DNA of 64,000 bases, from assembly GCA_030432295.1 (NCBI GenBank), contig JAUIHI010000008.1, forward strand, positions 154,649 to 218,648, given 5' to 3'. The notes beneath the pieces were generated by a model. The model was not told the origin of the DNA and did no database searches. It worked only from the letters and a program-made list of their open reading frames with translations. The stretch is from Anaerolineae bacterium. GTDB taxonomy: Bacteria > Chloroflexota > Anaerolineae > Caldilineales > Caldilineaceae. Shown here one piece after another: positions 44,335 through 56,500 of this stretch; the first letter of the stretch is position 1; each line of letters opens with the position of its first letter. The translations under genes and the position numbers were made by a program.

Positions 44335-44935
44335 CCATTGATGGAAAGATCGGCTGTTTACGGGTTGCCCCCGCCTCTCCCAGTTTCGTTGCTGGTTCGT
44401 GGGTGGCGTTGTCCGCGCTGGGAGAGGCGGGGGTTCGGGGCTGATTGGTGCGATCTGTTGCACGCCATCGATCCCATCCCATCGAAACCCGCCGTCTGCT
44501 CCATCGACGACTCCCCTCTACCCTCACCACCCCCTAGCGGTTGATGGGAAGTTCGCTTGTTTGTGGGTTGCCCCCGCCTCTCCCAGTTTCGTTGCTGGTT
44601 CGTGGGTGGCGTTGTCCGCGCTGGGAGAGGCGGGGGTTTGGGGCTGATTGGTGCGATCTGTCGCACGCCATCGATCCCATCCCATCGAAACCCGCCGTCT
44701 GCTCCATCGACGACTCCCCTCTCCCAGCCCGACCAATAAACCCTGCCCACAATCGTCCCGGCAGGGAGAGGGGCCGGGGATGAGGGCCGGCAATCCACCA
44801 GCAGCGCCATCGATCCCATCCCATCGAAACCCGCGGTCTACTCCATCGACGACTCCCCTCTCCCAGCCCGACCAACAGACCCTACCCACAATCGTGTCGG
44901 CAGGGAGAGGGGCCGGGGGTGAGGGCCAACAAAAA
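44318..44935. repeat. 203-bp tandem duplication plus partial copies in a gene-free stretch
   Basis: 44318-44520 and 44521-44723 are near-identical direct copies. Each contains a 16-bp hairpin (CCCCCGCCTCTCCCAG / CTGGGAGAGGCGGGGG). A CCATCGATCCCATCCCATCG module repeats a third time at about 44806. Two CTCCCCTCTCCC...GGGAGAGGGGCCGGGG hairpins end the array. No gene is supported between 44335 and 45000; the ORFs here are repeat translations. Confidence 0.9.
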
Positions 44936-44968
44936 AACCGTGAGATCGGACGTCCGATCTCACGGTTT
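44931..44968 (-). terminator. intrinsic terminator after araB
   Basis: Minus strand: AAACCGTGAGATCGG-ACGT-CCGATCTCACGGTTT, then a run of T. Confidence 0.9.
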
Positions 44969-45000
44969 ACGTATCCAACCGAACGAAACGAGCCTTGCAC

Positions 45001-46683
45001 CTACCCCCGCAGGGCCTCCGCCTTAATCGCCTTCAGCCGCTTCATCACATCATTCCCACCCCGGCCAAAGTAGTCGTGGAGTTGGGTATACTCGGCGAAA
45101 AGCTGCTCGTAGACTGCCTGGTTTTCGGGAATCGGCCTGTACACTACATCCTGCAGTCGGGCCATCTGCTCCACTGCCTCCTCAATCGAATCGAAGCCAC
45201 CCGCGGCTTTGCCCGCGGCCACCGCGGCAAACATCGCCGATCCGAAGGCCCCCGCCTGCTCTGTCCCCGCCACCCGAATCTCCCGCCCGGTCACATCCGC
45301 GTAGATTTGCATCAGCAGTTTGTTGCGTCCCGGCAGCCCACCGCAGCCGACAATGCGGTCTACGGCCACGCCGTTGCTGTGAAAGGCATCCACAATCACC
45401 CGTGTGCCGTAGGCAGTCGCTTCGATCAGCGCCCGGTAGATGTCCTCCGGTTTGGTCGCCAGCGTCGCGCCGATGAGCAGACCGGTCAGGTCCACATCCA
45501 CCAGCACGGACCGGTTGCCATTCCACCAGTCCAGGGCCAGCAAACCGGATTCGCCCGGCTTCTGCTGGGCGGCCAAACTCTCCAGATACTGATGCACATT
45601 CAGCCCCCGGCCCGCGGCTGCTTCGTGATAGGCCGCGGGCACACAGTTGTCCACAAACCAGGCGAAATGATCCCCCACGCAGGATTGGCCCGCCTCGTAG
45701 CCGAAGAGACCGGGAATGATGCCGTCCTCGACGACGCCGCACATCCCCTCCACCACCTTCTCCGCATCGCCCAGCACCATATGACAGTTGGACGTGCCCA
45801 TAATAATCACCATTGTGCCCGGCTCAGTGACGGTGACCGCGGGCACAGCCACGTGCGCGTCCACATTGCCGATACAAACGGCGATGCCGGGGCGCAGACC
45901 GGTTTTGTCCGCCATCGCCGGGGTCAGGCTGCCGGCGCGCTGGCCGATGGGGTAGATGTCTGTGGAGAGTTTGTCCTGGACCAGCGTGCCCAGGCGGGGG
46001 TCAAGCGCTGCGAAGAAATCGTCGGAGGGATAGCCTGCCCGTTTGTTCCAGATGGCTTTGTAGCCCGCTGTGCAGGCGTTGCGCCGCTCCTGGCCGGTCA
46101 GTTGCAGGACAATCCAATCGGCGGCTTCCATAAAACCGTCGGCCGCGCCGTAGACCTCCGGCGCGTCGTTGAGGGTCTCCCAGATTTTGGGGATCATCCA
46201 CTCACTGGAGATTTTGCCGCCGTAGAGGTTCAGCCAGCCTTCGCCCCGCTGGGCTGCAATTTCGTTGAGCCGGTTGGCTTCGGGTTGGGCCGCGTGGTGC
46301 TTCCAGAGTTTGACCCAACTATAGGGATTGTCCCGCCACTTCGGGTCCATACAGAGCGCGCTACCGTCCGCGGCCACAGGCAGCATTGTGCAGGCGGTGA
46401 AGTCCGTGCCGATGCCGATGACGTCATCCGGACTCACGTTCCCGGCGCGCAGCACCTGAGGAATCGTCTCCACCAGCACATCGACATAATTCTGGGGATT
46501 TTGCAGGGCGAAGTCTGGGGGCAGGGGCTTGTCGCTGCCGGGCAGATGCTCGTCGATCACCCCGTCGCCGTAGGGATGCACCGCCGAAGCGATCTCCTGG
46601 CCGCTGGTCACATCCACCAGCACCGCCCGCCCGGATTCGGTGCCGTAGTCCACACCGATTGTGTATTTGTGGGAAGTAGTCAT
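45001..46683 (-). CDS. araB: ribulokinase
   Basis: 560 residues. Phosphorylates L-ribulose in arabinose catabolism. FGGY-kinase N-terminus [30 protein letters not shown], the [23 protein letters not shown] substrate region, and the C-terminal FGGY signature region (GTRVIVDAF...[26 protein letters not shown]). The ATG at 46681-46683 follows AGGAG. It is downstream of araA; no araD (epimerase) is in the window. Confidence 0.95.
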   Translation of the reverse strand: MTTSHKYTIGVDYGTESGRAVLVDVTSGQEIASAVHPYGDGVIDEHLPGSDKPLPPDFALQNPQNYVDVLVETIPQVLRAGNVSPDDVIGIGTDFTACTMLPVAADGSALCMDPKWRDNPYSWVKLWKHHAAQPEANRLNEIAAQRGEGWLNLYGGKISSEWMIPKIWETLNDAPEVYGAADGFMEAADWIVLQLTGQERRNACTAGYKAIWNKRAGYPSDDFFAALDPRLGTLVQDKLSTDIYPIGQRAGSLTPAMADKTGLRPGIAVCIGNVDAHVAVPAVTVTEPGTMVIIMGTSNCHMVLGDAEKVVEGMCGVVEDGIIPGLFGYEAGQSCVGDHFAWFVDNCVPAAYHEAAAGRGLNVHQYLESLAAQQKPGESGLLALDWWNGNRSVLVDVDLTGLLIGATLATKPEDIYRALIEATAYGTRVIVDAFHSNGVAVDRIVGCGGLPGRNKLLMQIYADVTGREIRVAGTEQAGAFGSAMFAAVAAGKAAGGFDSIEEAVEQMARLQDVVYRPIPENQAVYEQLFAEYTQLHDYFGRGGNDVMKRLKAIKAEALRG

Positions 46684-46703
46684 TGTGGCTCCTATTGGAA
46701 GAG

Positions 46704-46757
46704 AGCCACTGATAAACACGGATAAAAATCAGCGTTCATCAGTGTTCATCAGCGGCT
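46704..46757. repeat. gene-less inverted repeat of the CGCTGATGAACGC family
   Basis: AGCCACTGATAAACACGG and ATCAGTGTTCATCAGCGGCT arms lie between araA and araB. The complement of the right arm closely follows the terminal repeat of the GxxExxY unit (CGCTGATGAAC...GCTGAT), so this looks like a miniature derivative. Confidence 0.7.
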
Positions 46758-46767
46758 ACTTTTGTTG

Positions 46768-48279
46768 TTATATGCCCTGCGCCAAATGGTAGTAGAGATC
46801 GTTCCAGCGCAATTCTTTCTTGAACTCCCGCATCTGCGTCTGCTGGTCGATGAGCAGCGTCTCCACGCCCGCGATTTCGGCAAAGTCCTCCAGATGCTCG
46901 ACGGTGACAGACTGGCTGAAGCCCGTGTGGTGTGCGCCGCCTGCCTGAATCCAGGCCGCCGCCGCCATCTTCAGGTTGGGATGGGGAACCCAGAGCGCGC
47001 GGGCCACGGGCAGTTTGGGCAGGGCCGCTTCGGGCGTGACCACATCTACGGTATTGATGAGCAGGCGGAAGCGCTTGCCCATATACATCAGCGACGCATT
47101 GAGGGCGGGTCCTGCTGGCACATTGAAGACCAGACGCACCGGGTCTGCCTTGCCGCCGATGCCCAGAGGGTGAACCTCTACCGATGGCTTGGCCGCGGCG
47201 ATGGAGGGGCAGATTTCCAGCATATGCGCGCCCAGCACGGACATGCCCTTGGGGTGCAGGTGATAGGTGTAATCCTCCATAAACGACGTACCGCCGGGAA
47301 GCCCCGTGCCCATCACTTTCATGGCCCGCACCAGCGCGGCTGTCTTCCAGTCGCCTTCCCCGGCAAAGCCGTATCCGTCGGCCATCAGCCGCTGGGGCGC
47401 GATGCCAGGCAGTTACACCAGCCCGTGCAGGTCTTCAAAGGTGGTGGTGAAACCCGCAAAGCCGCCCTCTTTCAGAAAGGAGCGGATGCCCAACTCGATA
47501 CGGGCCGCGTCGGCCAGGGAGGAGCGCATAGCCCCGCCCTTGCGCAGGGGTTCGGCCACCACATACTGGCTCTCGTATTCGGCCACCAGCGCATTGACCG
47601 CGGCCTCGCTAGCTCCGTTGACGTGAGCCACCAGATCGCCCACGCCGTAGCCGTTGACGCTGTAGCCAAAGGCCATCTGCGCCGCCACTTTGTCGCCTTC
47701 GGTCACGGCCACCTGGCGCATATTGTCGCCAAAGCGGGCAAACTTGGCGTGCTGGCTGTCGTGCCAGGCCGCCGCGGCCCGTGTCCACACATCCAGCCGG
47801 GCCAGGGCCTCCTCGTCCTGCCAGTGGCCGACGACGACTTTGCGGCGCAGGCGCATACGCGTGCCGATGAAGCCGAATTCCCGCCCGCCATGCGCGGTCT
47901 GGTTCAGATTCATAAAATCCATATCGATGGAATCCCAGGGGATGTCCCGGCCAAATTGGGTGTGGAACTGGGCAAAGGGCTTCTGCAACGCCATCAGACC
48001 GGCGATCCACATCTTGGCCGGGGAGAAGGTGTGCATCCACATGACCAGCCCGATGCAGTTGGCCGCGGCGTTGGCCTCCTGGCAGATGGCGTGAATCTCT
48101 TCGGAGGTTTTCACCACCGGTTTGAAGACGACGTTGACGGGGATTTGTGGCGAGGCGTCCAGGCTGGCGGCGATGGTGCGGGCGTCGTCGGCCACCTGTT
48201 GCAACACCTCCGGGCCGTAGAGATGCTGGCTGCCGGTGACAAACCAGACTTCGAGGCTGGGAAAGGCTTTGGCGGTCAT
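46768..48279 (-). pseudogene. araA: L-arabinose isomerase interrupted by one in-frame TAA
   Basis: 504 codons from the ATG at 48277-48279, normal length for AraA. All expected motifs are present ([29 protein letters not shown], the metal-site Glu region, [34 protein letters not shown]). A TAA at 47413-47415 falls between FEDLHGLV and [15 protein letters not shown], where homologues usually have Gln (CAA to TAA is one transition). The frame is otherwise intact on both sides. It may be a recent nonsense mutation, a sequencing or assembly error, or a readthrough site; the first two are more likely. Without readthrough the metal-binding C-terminal part is lost. Confidence 0.88.
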
Positions 48280-48313
48280 TACGCTACTCCTTTGAAAAGT
48301 GGAGGGAGGTTTG

Positions 48314-48327
48314 TAAAAACGTTTTAA
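48314..48327. promoter_or_regulatory. LacI-family-like operator upstream of araA
   Basis: AAAACGTTTT (48316-48325) inside TAAAAACGTTTTAA, a palindrome with central CG as in LacI/GalR-type operators, about 35 nt before the araA start. It probably binds a pentose-responsive repressor encoded elsewhere. Confidence 0.45.
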
Positions 48328-48466
48328 TTGTTTCGAGATAAGCAGTGACCCACGGCTGTAGCGGGCGATTGGCTGGTTGTAAACGATTGTGGAGTGCGAA
48401 CGAATCAGAGCGGAGCAGGCGCAGCGGACGCACCTGTATAGCAGTATAGTCGAGGGCACGAGCAAT

Positions 48467-48530
48467 GCCAAAACCGGGTTTCTCGACCTGTTCCTGTGAA
48501 AAAGGTACAGATGGAGAAACCCGGTTTGGC
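48467..48530. repeat. inverted repeat, GCCAAAACCGGGTTTCTC arms
   Basis: GCCAAAACCGGGTTTCTC (48467-48484) pairs with GAGAAACCCGGTTTGGC (48514-48530), just past the stop of the first S8 protease gene. Related to 14513-14604. Confidence 0.8.
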
Positions 48531-48558
48531 TTCAAATCATTCAGTTAGGCGCAGGGCA

Positions 48559-51500
48559 TTACCGATTGACTGTGGGCAAGAACAGGTAGATATTCAGATC
48601 AGCCGATTCCTCTTGCGAGGGAACATCTGTCCCAGTCATGCGGGCTGCGGTGACCGGGGCTGTCCACTCGACAGTCAGCATCGGTCTGCGATACTCTTTG
48701 TCTTCGTCCCGGCTGTACCACTTCACGTCGCGGTTCTTCGATCCTTCAGCCAGGAGCAGGAAGCCGTAGTTGGGTACACCGCCATTGATCCAGGCGTTGA
48801 CCAAATCGGTCACATTCACAGAAAGCTGGACATCTTTCTCGACGGGCACGAATGCCCCATAGCTTGTGCCATCGTAGTCGTTGCTTCCAAATGTCCCACT
48901 CTGCCAGTCGCCATTGCCAGGAGAATTCCAGGACGCCTTGGCTTCGTCCCAATTTGTCAGCATACGGTGGACCGTTGCTATGTGATCATCGCTGCTGGTG
49001 TCTGTTGTCAGGTGTAGGGTGGCCGAAGCGATAGACGCCCCCGTCGGCAGGCTGGTCAGGTCGAAGCGCAGAAGACCGTTCTTCTGTTTGCCCGCCTCTG
49101 GCCGCGTCACGAATTTGGAATCGTCGCCCTCTGTCTCATCTTCCTTGTCTTCGTTGACGAATGTATCAGCGGCTGATACGAATTGACTGGTTGTTACTTC
49201 AGCCGGGGGCAGGGGCGTGTTCGTCGGGACAGCCGTCGGCGTATCGGTTGGGACAGCCGTCGGTGTGTTCGTCGGGACGGCGGTCGGTGTGTTCGTCGGG
49301 ACAGCGGTCGGTGTGTTCGTTGGAACAGCGGTCGGTGTGTTCGTCGGGATAGCCGTCGGTGTATCCGTTGGTACGGCCGTCGGTGTATCCGTTGGTACGG
49401 CTGTCGGTGTGTTCGTTGGTACGGCTGTCGGTGTGTTTGTCGGGACAGCCGTCGGTGTATTGGTTGGGACAGCCGTCGGCGTGTTCGTCGGGATAGCGGT
49501 CGGTATATCGGTCGGAACCGCTGTCGGTGTGTTCGTCGGGATAGCTGTCGGTGTGTTGGTTGGGACAGCCGTCGGTGTGTTGGTTGGGACAGCCGTCGGT
49601 GTGTTGGTCGGAACTGCTGTAGGCGTGTCAGTTGGGACAGCGGTCGGTGTGTTCGTGGGCGCAGGTGTCGGTGTGGGATCGGCAGTGCCGTCGTCGCCCA
49701 CCCAGGTGGTGGCGCTCAGCGAACTGGCATCCGTATCCACTGCACCGGACCAGGTGGGCACGCTGCCCGACCACAGGGCCATGCCGCCGGACCAGAGGGG
49801 CATCCCGCCACTCCACAGGGCCATGCCACCGGACCAGAGCGGCATACCGCCGCTCCACAGGGCCATGCCGCCGGACCAGAGGGCCATCCCACCGGACCAG
49901 GTGGGCAAACCGCCGGACCAGAGGGCCATACCGCCGGACCAGAGGGCCATCCCGCCGGACCAGAGGGCCATACCACCCGGCCACATCCCCAAATCAGACG
50001 GATTGGAGACGCCGCCGATCCAGCCCACATTGCCGGACCAGAGAGGCATACCGCCGCTCCACAGGGCCATCCCGCCCGACCAGAGGGCCATTCCACTGGA
50101 ATAGGCTTCCCAGTCCATCCAGGCGGAATCCGAGGCGCGGGATGCACCGACACCGTAGACGAGGGTTTCGATGACATTGCCGTTGCCGTCCAGTACAGGT
50201 TCTTCGATGTAATAGAGGGCTGCGCTGTCGTCATCGCTCATCAGCTTCTGTACCGGCCCCTGATAGTGGCTGGTCAGTGTGATTTCGCCATCGTTATAAT
50301 CGGCCAGTTCCATGGCCAGGTCCATGCCCTGATTGGCCCGCGCGTTGGCTGGGAAATCGCCAAAGACCGCGGTAGGGGCCCAGATACGGCCCATCCCCTG
50401 CTGGAAGATATTGTAGGCGGGCTTCTGATCGCCTGTGATGGCCGGGCGGGCGGAGTAGCCCAGGCGGAATTTCACTTCATCCGGTGTCAGGTTGGGGTGA
50501 GCTTCCAGCATCAGCGCGGCCACGCCAGAGACAACCGCTGTGGCCATACTCGTCCCGTTCATACGGAAGAGACTCCAGTTTTCCGAATGGTCCGGGTGGC
50601 TGGCGGCCAGGGCCGAAGTCGTGGAGAGGTCGTCTGGATTGTAGTACATCAGAGAGACGATCTGCGCGCCGGGGGCCAGGATGTCGGGCTTGACAAAGCC
50701 GTCCAGCGTGGGGCCGGTGGCCGACCAGTTCGCCACTGTGTCGCCTTCCCAGTAGCCGGGGGTGCGTTTGCTGTCCACCGCGCCCACCGTAATCACATAC
50801 GGATTGTTGCCAGGCACTGTAATCGTTTCCGCGCCGGGGCCGGAATTGCCAGCGGCTGCCACAACGACAATGCCTTCGTGCCACGCTTTTTCCACGGCCA
50901 CATTGAGCGGGTCCACAAAATAGGGGGTGGTGGGGGCTGCGCTCAGGCTCAGGTTCAGAATGCGAATCTGGAACTGATTCTTGTGTTCGACCACAAACTG
51001 AATGCCTTCAATGGCATCGGCGTAGGTTCCCCGGCCATCCGGGCCAAGCACACGCACGCTCAGGTAGTTGACTGCGGGCGCAACGCCCATCGATGTGTTG
51101 GTGGTGATGTCGCGCAGGGGGTTGAAGACAATACCAGCCACGTGGGAGCCGTGGCCGAAGGCGTCCTCGCTGCCGTCCCGATTGGTGTAGCAGTAGGTGG
51201 GGCCTTGGGTTCCGATAGGATCGCCGTGATTGTCCTTCGGGCACTGCTCGTCGATGAAGTCGGCCTGGCCCAGGAAGGTGGCGTCAAAAGTGTGGTCCAG
51301 CATAGTTTTGACCAGATCGTCAAAGTGAACGCCGCTGTCTACCACCGCCACTGTCACGCCTGCCCCCCGAATCCCCGCGTCGTGGACCTGATCTGCGCCC
51401 ACATCAATCGAAAGGGGATTGATCATATTCCAGAAAAGACAATCGGTGCTGGGATGCTCCAGATCGCAGTTGGCGTTGGCCCACACGTCCCGGAAGTTGG

Positions 51501-53097
51501 GATCGCTGGTGTCCCACACTTCGGGTAGACGGCCAACCGTCACAACTTCCTTGTCGCCCACCCGCACGGTAATATCCTTGCCAGAGGGCGAGATGCTGGG
51601 TGATTGGGTGACGTCATCGGGCAGAATATCGGTGGTGACAAGTTCGCCATTGGGGGTGAGCGTGACCACATCCTTGCCCTCGCTGCCCGTCACAATATTG
51701 CCGTCCACATCAAAGACAGAGCTTGCTGCAATGTCTCCCTGCAAACTGTAGCTCCACAGGGCAGCACCGCTGCTTGTATCGACCGCAAAGAGGGGGCCGG
51801 AATCCCCGGCGACAAAGAGTCTGCTGCCATCGGCTGACAGTAGTGGTGATGTGATGAATGCGCCAGTGTTCGGGTCAAAGGTGAAGCGTACTGAGCCGTC
51901 CGGGTTCAACCCGTAGAGTTCGTCCGAGTCTGTGCCCACATAGAGGCTGCCATCGCTGCCCAGCGCGGGCCGGGCCAAAATTTTGCCGTCGAACTGGGCT
52001 TCGTAGCGGAGCGAACCGTCTGGGTAGAGGGCAAAGACCCGTTCGTCCAGGCTGGCCACATAGACAGTGCCGTCTGCGCCGACCAGTGGGGTCTGATAGA
52101 ATCCATACTTGCCGGGGGCCTCAAAAGTCCATTGGAACGCGCCAGCAGGTGTCACAGCAAAAAGGTGGCCCTTTTTGTTGCCTTTGGCTGTGTAATAGAT
52201 TGTGCCGTCGGGGGCTACGATTGGCGTGGAAAGCACTGCCCCAAAATTGCTGGCCGAGGGCTGTGCGCTCCACAGCAGCGCGCCGTTCTGCCCGTCGATG
52301 GCGTAGAGCCTGCCCTCGCTGGTCGCCGCGTAGACATTCCCGTTTGGTCCGAGGGCGACACCACCGCCCAGACTGTTACTGCCTGAGAAGCCGGAGAAGG
52401 TCCATTGCAGTGTGCCAGTGGCTGTGACTGCATGAACTTTGTTGCCACTGCCTGCAATGTAGACCAGCCCGTTGGCTCCTACCACCGGTGCGGTGAGGAA
52501 GGGGCCGCCAGGCAGATTCAGAATGGCCGTAGTCATATCGTTGGAATTGACGATTTCCAGGGTTCCGTTGGCGTCCAGGGCCATATAGCTGCCATTGGGC
52601 AGATAGGTGACCGGGGCGTTGATCGTCCCATTGAAGGTCGCTTTGTGACGGTTGAAACGCTTGCGGTTGGCCCAGCCGTCCCACAGATCATTGCCATTCC
52701 CATTGCCGTTTTCGCTGCTGACAGCTATCTCCTGAACGGAGGGCTGCAAACCTTTGTTGTGGACGACAGAGACGATGCCCGGCTGTGCGGCCAGGCTGGC
52801 AATCTGTTTGGATGAGATTGTGGCTGCTACCGCGTTGATGAGCCAGAGGTCGCTGGTCACAGTGCCGCCCAGCCGCTTGACAGCCTGGGCCGCGCCTTCT
52901 GCGCTGGTGGCAGTCACAATCGCCGAGACCTCTGCCTCTGTGGTTGCAAGCAGGGCTGGCTCGATATAGGCGCTGTTGTTGCCGGCCACTGGCGCGGCCG
53001 CGGGTGCCACACAGGCGGTGAGAAGAAGTGTCAGTATGAACAGACACGATGTGAGACGGGCAGTTGTGGATGGGCGATGGCCTACTTGGTGATTCAT
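48559..53097 (-). CDS. giant secreted S8 (subtilase) lipoprotein with propeller, W-S-G-G array and DNRLRE domain
   Basis: 1512 residues from the ATG at 53095-53097 (AAGGGA upstream). Order: signal peptide with lipobox LLTAC; a prodomain-like region to about 120; a PQQ-type beta-propeller at about 150-540 (repeats such as [20 protein letters not shown]); the S8 domain with Asp587 (VVDSGV), His649 (GHGSHVAG) and Ser850 ([12 protein letters not shown]); about 15 W-S-G-G heptads (MALWSGG and variants) at about 1000-1119; about 19 PTNTPTAV octads; and a DNRLRE domain (about 1300-1495). The triad is complete, so it should be an active surface protease. The propeller inserted before the protease is unusual for S8. 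It is a paralogue of the next gene upstream. Confidence 0.9.
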   Translation of the reverse strand: MNHQVGHRPSTTARLTSCLFILTLLLTACVAPAAAPVAGNNSAYIEPALLATTEAEVSAIVTATSAEGAAQAVKRLGGTVTSDLWLINAVAATISSKQIASLAAQPGIVSVVHNKGLQPSVQEIAVSSENGNGNGNDLWDGWANRKRFNRHKATFNGTINAPVTYLPNGSYMALDANGTLEIVNSNDMTTAILNLPGGPFLTAPVVGANGLVYIAGSGNKVHAVTATGTLQWTFSGFSGSNSLGGGVALGPNGNVYAATSEGRLYAIDGQNGALLWSAQPSASNFGAVLSTPIVAPDGTIYYTAKGNKKGHLFAVTPAGAFQWTFEAPGKYGFYQTPLVGADGTVYVASLDERVFALYPDGSLRYEAQFDGKILARPALGSDGSLYVGTDSDELYGLNPDGSVRFTFDPNTGAFITSPLLSADGSRLFVAGDSGPLFAVDTSSGAALWSYSLQGDIAASSVFDVDGNIVTGSEGKDVVTLTPNGELVTTDILPDDVTQSPSISPSGKDITVRVGDKEVVTVGRLPEVWDTSDPNFRDVWANANCDLEHPSTDCLFWNMINPLSIDVGADQVHDAGIRGAGVTVAVVDSGVHFDDLVKTMLDHTFDATFLGQADFIDEQCPKDNHGDPIGTQGPTYCYTNRDGSEDAFGHGSHVAGIVFNPLRDITTNTSMGVAPAVNYLSVRVLGPDGRGTYADAIEGIQFVVEHKNQFQIRILNLSLSAAPTTPYFVDPLNVAVEKAWHEGIVVVAAAGNSGPGAETITVPGNNPYVITVGAVDSKRTPGYWEGDTVANWSATGPTLDGFVKPDILAPGAQIVSLMYYNPDDLSTTSALAASHPDHSENWSLFRMNGTSMATAVVSGVAALMLEAHPNLTPDEVKFRLGYSARPAITGDQKPAYNIFQQGMGRIWAPTAVFGDFPANARANQGMDLAMELADYNDGEITLTSHYQGPVQKLMSDDDSAALYYIEEPVLDGNGNVIETLVYGVGASRASDSAWMDWEAYSSGMALWSGGMALWSGGMPLWSGNVGWIGGVSNPSDLGMWPGGMALWSGGMALWSGGMALWSGGLPTWSGGMALWSGGMALWSGGMPLWSGGMALWSGGMPLWSGGMALWSGSVPTWSGAVDTDASSLSATTWVGDDGTADPTPTPAPTNTPTAVPTDTPTAVPTNTPTAVPTNTPTAVPTNTPTAIPTNTPTAVPTDIPTAIPTNTPTAVPTNTPTAVPTNTPTAVPTNTPTAVPTDTPTAVPTDTPTAIPTNTPTAVPTNTPTAVPTNTPTAVPTNTPTAVPTDTPTAVPTNTPLPPAEVTTSQFVSAADTFVNEDKEDETEGDDSKFVTRPEAGKQKNGLLRFDLTSLPTGASIASATLHLTTDTSSDDHIATVHRMLTNWDEAKASWNSPGNGDWQSGTFGSNDYDGTSYGAFVPVEKDVQLSVNVTDLVNAWINGGVPNYGFLLLAEGSKNRDVKWYSRDEDKEYRRPMLTVEWTAPVTAARMTGTDVPSQEESADLNIYLFLPTVNR
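49204..49665 (-). repeat. 24-bp tandem repeat encoding PTNTPTAV octads
   Basis: About 19 copies, with N/D and V/I variation, form a Pro/Thr stalk between the heptad array and the DNRLRE domain. Confidence 0.9.
49740..50100 (-). repeat. 21-bp tandem repeat encoding W-S-G-G heptads
   Basis: About 15 units of [14 protein letters not shown] or LPTWSGG type with one break ([20 protein letters not shown]). Trp, Ser and Gly are invariant in nearly every unit. Confidence 0.9.
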
Positions 53098-53556
53098 TAT
53101 CAATCCCTTCGGGAAATTGTCCGGGACTGCACAGCACATTTCTGCCAGTGATCTCACGGACAAAGCACACCACTTCGTTTTGCCCCTTACGTCAGGGCAC
53201 ATACCCAATTTAGCTTATATTAGCGTATGTGTATAGAGGACCACAGTACTCTATCGTTGGCGCTCGGCGACAAGCGGGCTCTTTTGGCATAGGATAGAAG
53301 GGGGAGTGGCTGCTTGTCCGACGAAGTGTACAGATACCTTGCGGGGTGGGCGCGCTTGGCTGGCTGATGTAGCGGCGTCTGGGGTGTGCTGTGGATCTGT
53401 TCGGAAGGGGGATTAAGGCGAATGCGGGGTTCTACGCTCTTTCCAAGGCATAGGAAGAAGCGCAGAACCCCGACATAATTTGTGGATCGTTCGATTTCTT
53501 CATTCCAGATTCTGGCTGCCACAGGGCGTTACCAGAATCCGGATACACCCATCGGG
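53098..53556. other. 459-bp gene-free stretch between the two S8 proteases
   Basis: No gene is supported. It holds one hairpin, GCGGGGTTCTACGC (53425-53438) with GCGCAGAACCCCG (53461-53473), and the 5' leader of the downstream protease gene. No clear promoter was identified. Confidence 0.6.
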
Positions 53557-56500
53557 TCAGCGATTGACTGTGGGCAGGAAGAGGTGGATATCCAGAGCAG
53601 CCGATTCCTCTTGCAAGGGAACACCTGTCTCGCCGATGCTGGCTGCGGTGACCGAAGCTGTCCACTCGACAGTCAGCATCGGTCTGCGATACTCTTTGTT
53701 TTCTTCGCTGCTGTACCACTTCACGTCGTGGTTCTTCGATCCTTCAGCCAGGAGCAGGAAGCCGTAGTTGGGTACACCGCCATTGATCCAGGCGTTGACC
53801 AAATCGGTCACATTCACAGAAAGCTGGACATCCTTCTCGACCGGCACGAATGCCCCATAGCTTGTGCCATCGTAGTCGCTACTTCCGAATGTCCCACTCT
53901 GCCAGTCGCCATTGCCAGGAGAATTCCAGGATGCATTGGCTTCGTCCCAATTTGTCAGCATGCGGTGGACCGTTGCTATGTGATCATCGCTGCTGCTGTC
54001 TGTTGTCAGATGTAGGGTGGCCGAAGCGATGGACGCTCCCGTTGGCAGGCTGGTCAGGTCGAAGCGCAGAAGACCGTTCTTCTGTTTGCCCGCTTCTGGT
54101 CGCGTCACGAATTTGGAATCGTCGCCCTTTGTGTCATCGTCCTTGTCTTCGTTGACGAATGTATCAGCGGCTGATACGAATTGACTGGTTGTTACTTCAG
54201 CCGGGGGCAGGGGCGTGTTCGTCGGGATAGCTGTCGGTGTGTTGGTTGGAGCTGCCGTCGGCGTATCGGTCGGGACAGCCGTCGGTGTGTTCGTCGGGAC
54301 AGCCGTCGGTGTGTTCGTCGGGACGGCGGTCGGTGTGTTCGTCGGGACGGCTGTCGGTGTGTTGGTCGGGACAGCCGTCGGTGTGTTGGTCGGGACAGCC
54401 GTCGGTGTGTTCGGCTGAGATGTCGTGGGCGTGTTCACCTGAGAACATCCGCCTTCGGTGGGGGCGAGGAAGTCAATCCTCAATTGGGGGCGGCGCGACG
54501 CTTTGTCCTCTTCGCTGCTATACCACTTGGCGTCGCCGTGATCCGTACCCACTGCAATCATCACAATGCCTGCGTTGATCTTGAGACCCTTCTGCCAATC
54601 TTTCACCAGATCGGTCAGGTTGATAGAGAGTTGTGTGTCATGGCCCACGGGAACCCGCACGTCATAGCCACGTCGAATGGTGTCATCACTGCTGAAGCTA
54701 CCATTGGCCCAGCTATTGCCGTTGCTGGCCCGGTTCCAAGTAACAGATGCTTCGTCCCAGGGCGTCTGCATAGCCCGAAAAACAACCGCGTGCCTGTCGC
54801 GTTCCTTGCCACTGGTGACCAGGAAACTGGCGTTCTCGATGACGGCATCGCCTGGCAACTCGCTCAGATCGAAGCGATAGAGAGCGTACTTCTGCTCGCC
54901 TGCCTCTGGGTTTGTCAATAAATCCTCTTCACTGCCATAGTTTTCCGTGGGATCGTCTTCGTCGATGGTTGCGTCTGCGCTGGCAGTCAGAGTCACGTTG
55001 GCCGGGCAGAGCACCACGTTCTCAGGGTAGATCACTTCCTCTTCTGGCTGCGGCGCGGAGAGCAGAACCGGTTCTGGGTCCACAGTGCCGTCGTCGTTGA
55101 CCCAACTGGTGGCTGCGACTTTGGTACTACTCGTCGCAATTGCACCCGACCAGAGGGCCATCCCGCCGGACCAGAGGGCCATACCACCCGACCACAAGGC
55201 CATGCCGCCGGACCAGAGGGCCATGCCACCGGACCAGAGAGCCATCCCACCGGACCAGAGGGCCATGCCACCGGACCAGAGGGCCATGCCCTGGGACCAG
55301 GTGTGCAACCCACCGGACCAGAGCGGCATCCCGCCGGACCAGAGGGCCATCCCCGAAGGGTTGGTAACACCACCGGCCCAGTCGAGACCGCCCGACCAGA
55401 GAGCCATTCCACCAGACCAGAGGGCCATGCCGCTGGTATAGGCTTCCCAGTCCATCCAGGCCCGGTCGCTGCTGCGGGATGCGCCCATACCGTAGCGTTG
55501 GGTTCCCGTCACATTGCCGTCGCCGTCGGTGATTGGTTCTTCAATGTAGTAGAGATCGGCTGTTTCGTCGTCGCTGGGCAGCCGCTTGACCGGTCCCTGG
55601 TAATGGCTTGCCAGGTCGATCTGCCCATCCGCGTAGTCGGCCAGCTCCCCCTGGATGTCCAGCCCCTGGTTGGCCCGGCCATCTGCAGGCAGATTCGCTG
55701 CCAGCACAGCCGCCGGTGCCCAGATGCGCCCCATCCCCTGTTGGAAGATGTTGTACATGGGCGTGTTTTCGCTTGTGAGCGCGGGGCGGGCTGTGCGGCC
55801 CAAGCGGTACTTGACCTGATCCGGTGTCAGATTCGGATTGGCCTGCAACATCAGCGCGGCCACGCCGGAGACCACCGCAGTCGCCATACTCGTGCCGTTC
55901 ATGCGGAAGAGGCTGGATGTGCGGCTGTAGTCCGGATGCTGGGTTGCCAGGTTGGCCACGTCCTCGCCGTGGTCGTCGTTATGCAGGAAGGAGATAATAT
56001 TGGCGCCAGGGGCCAGCACATCGGGCTTGACAAAGCCGTCCAGGGTGGGGCCGGTGGCGCTCCAGGTGGGCAGGGTATCGTCGGCCCAGTAGCCAGGGGT
56101 GCGCTGGTTATTGAGTGCGCCTACTGTAATCACATAGGGGTCGTTGCCCGGCACTGTAATGGTTGCGGCATTGGGGCCTACGTTGCCCGCAGCCGCGATG
56201 ACCACCAGCCCGGCAGCCCATGCCTGTTCCACGGCCCGGTTGAGGGGGTCGATGAAGTAGGGGGTGCTGGCATAGGCGCTCAGGCTCATATTGACAATGC
56301 GAATGTTGAGCGCGTCTTTGTTGGCTACCACATATTGCAGCCCTTCGATGGCATCGGCGTAGGTTCCTGCGCCGTTTTCGTCCAGGATGCGCACACTCAG
56401 GATATTGGCGTCCGGCGCGATGCCCATATAGACGCCGGTGGCGTAGTCTTCGATCTGGCTCCAGATGATGCCGGCCACGTGGGAGCCATGCCCATAGAGA

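Noticed and set aside
44318..44935. CRISPR-like array
   Set aside because: The units are 203-bp direct duplications with internal hairpins and no regular short repeats with unique spacers; no cas genes nearby.
49183..51528. Long plus-strand ORF of 781 codons antisense to the first S8 gene
   Set aside because: It is generated by the 21- and 24-bp repeats and high GC; its translation is Arg/Gly-rich low complexity and the minus strand has a clear multi-domain protein.
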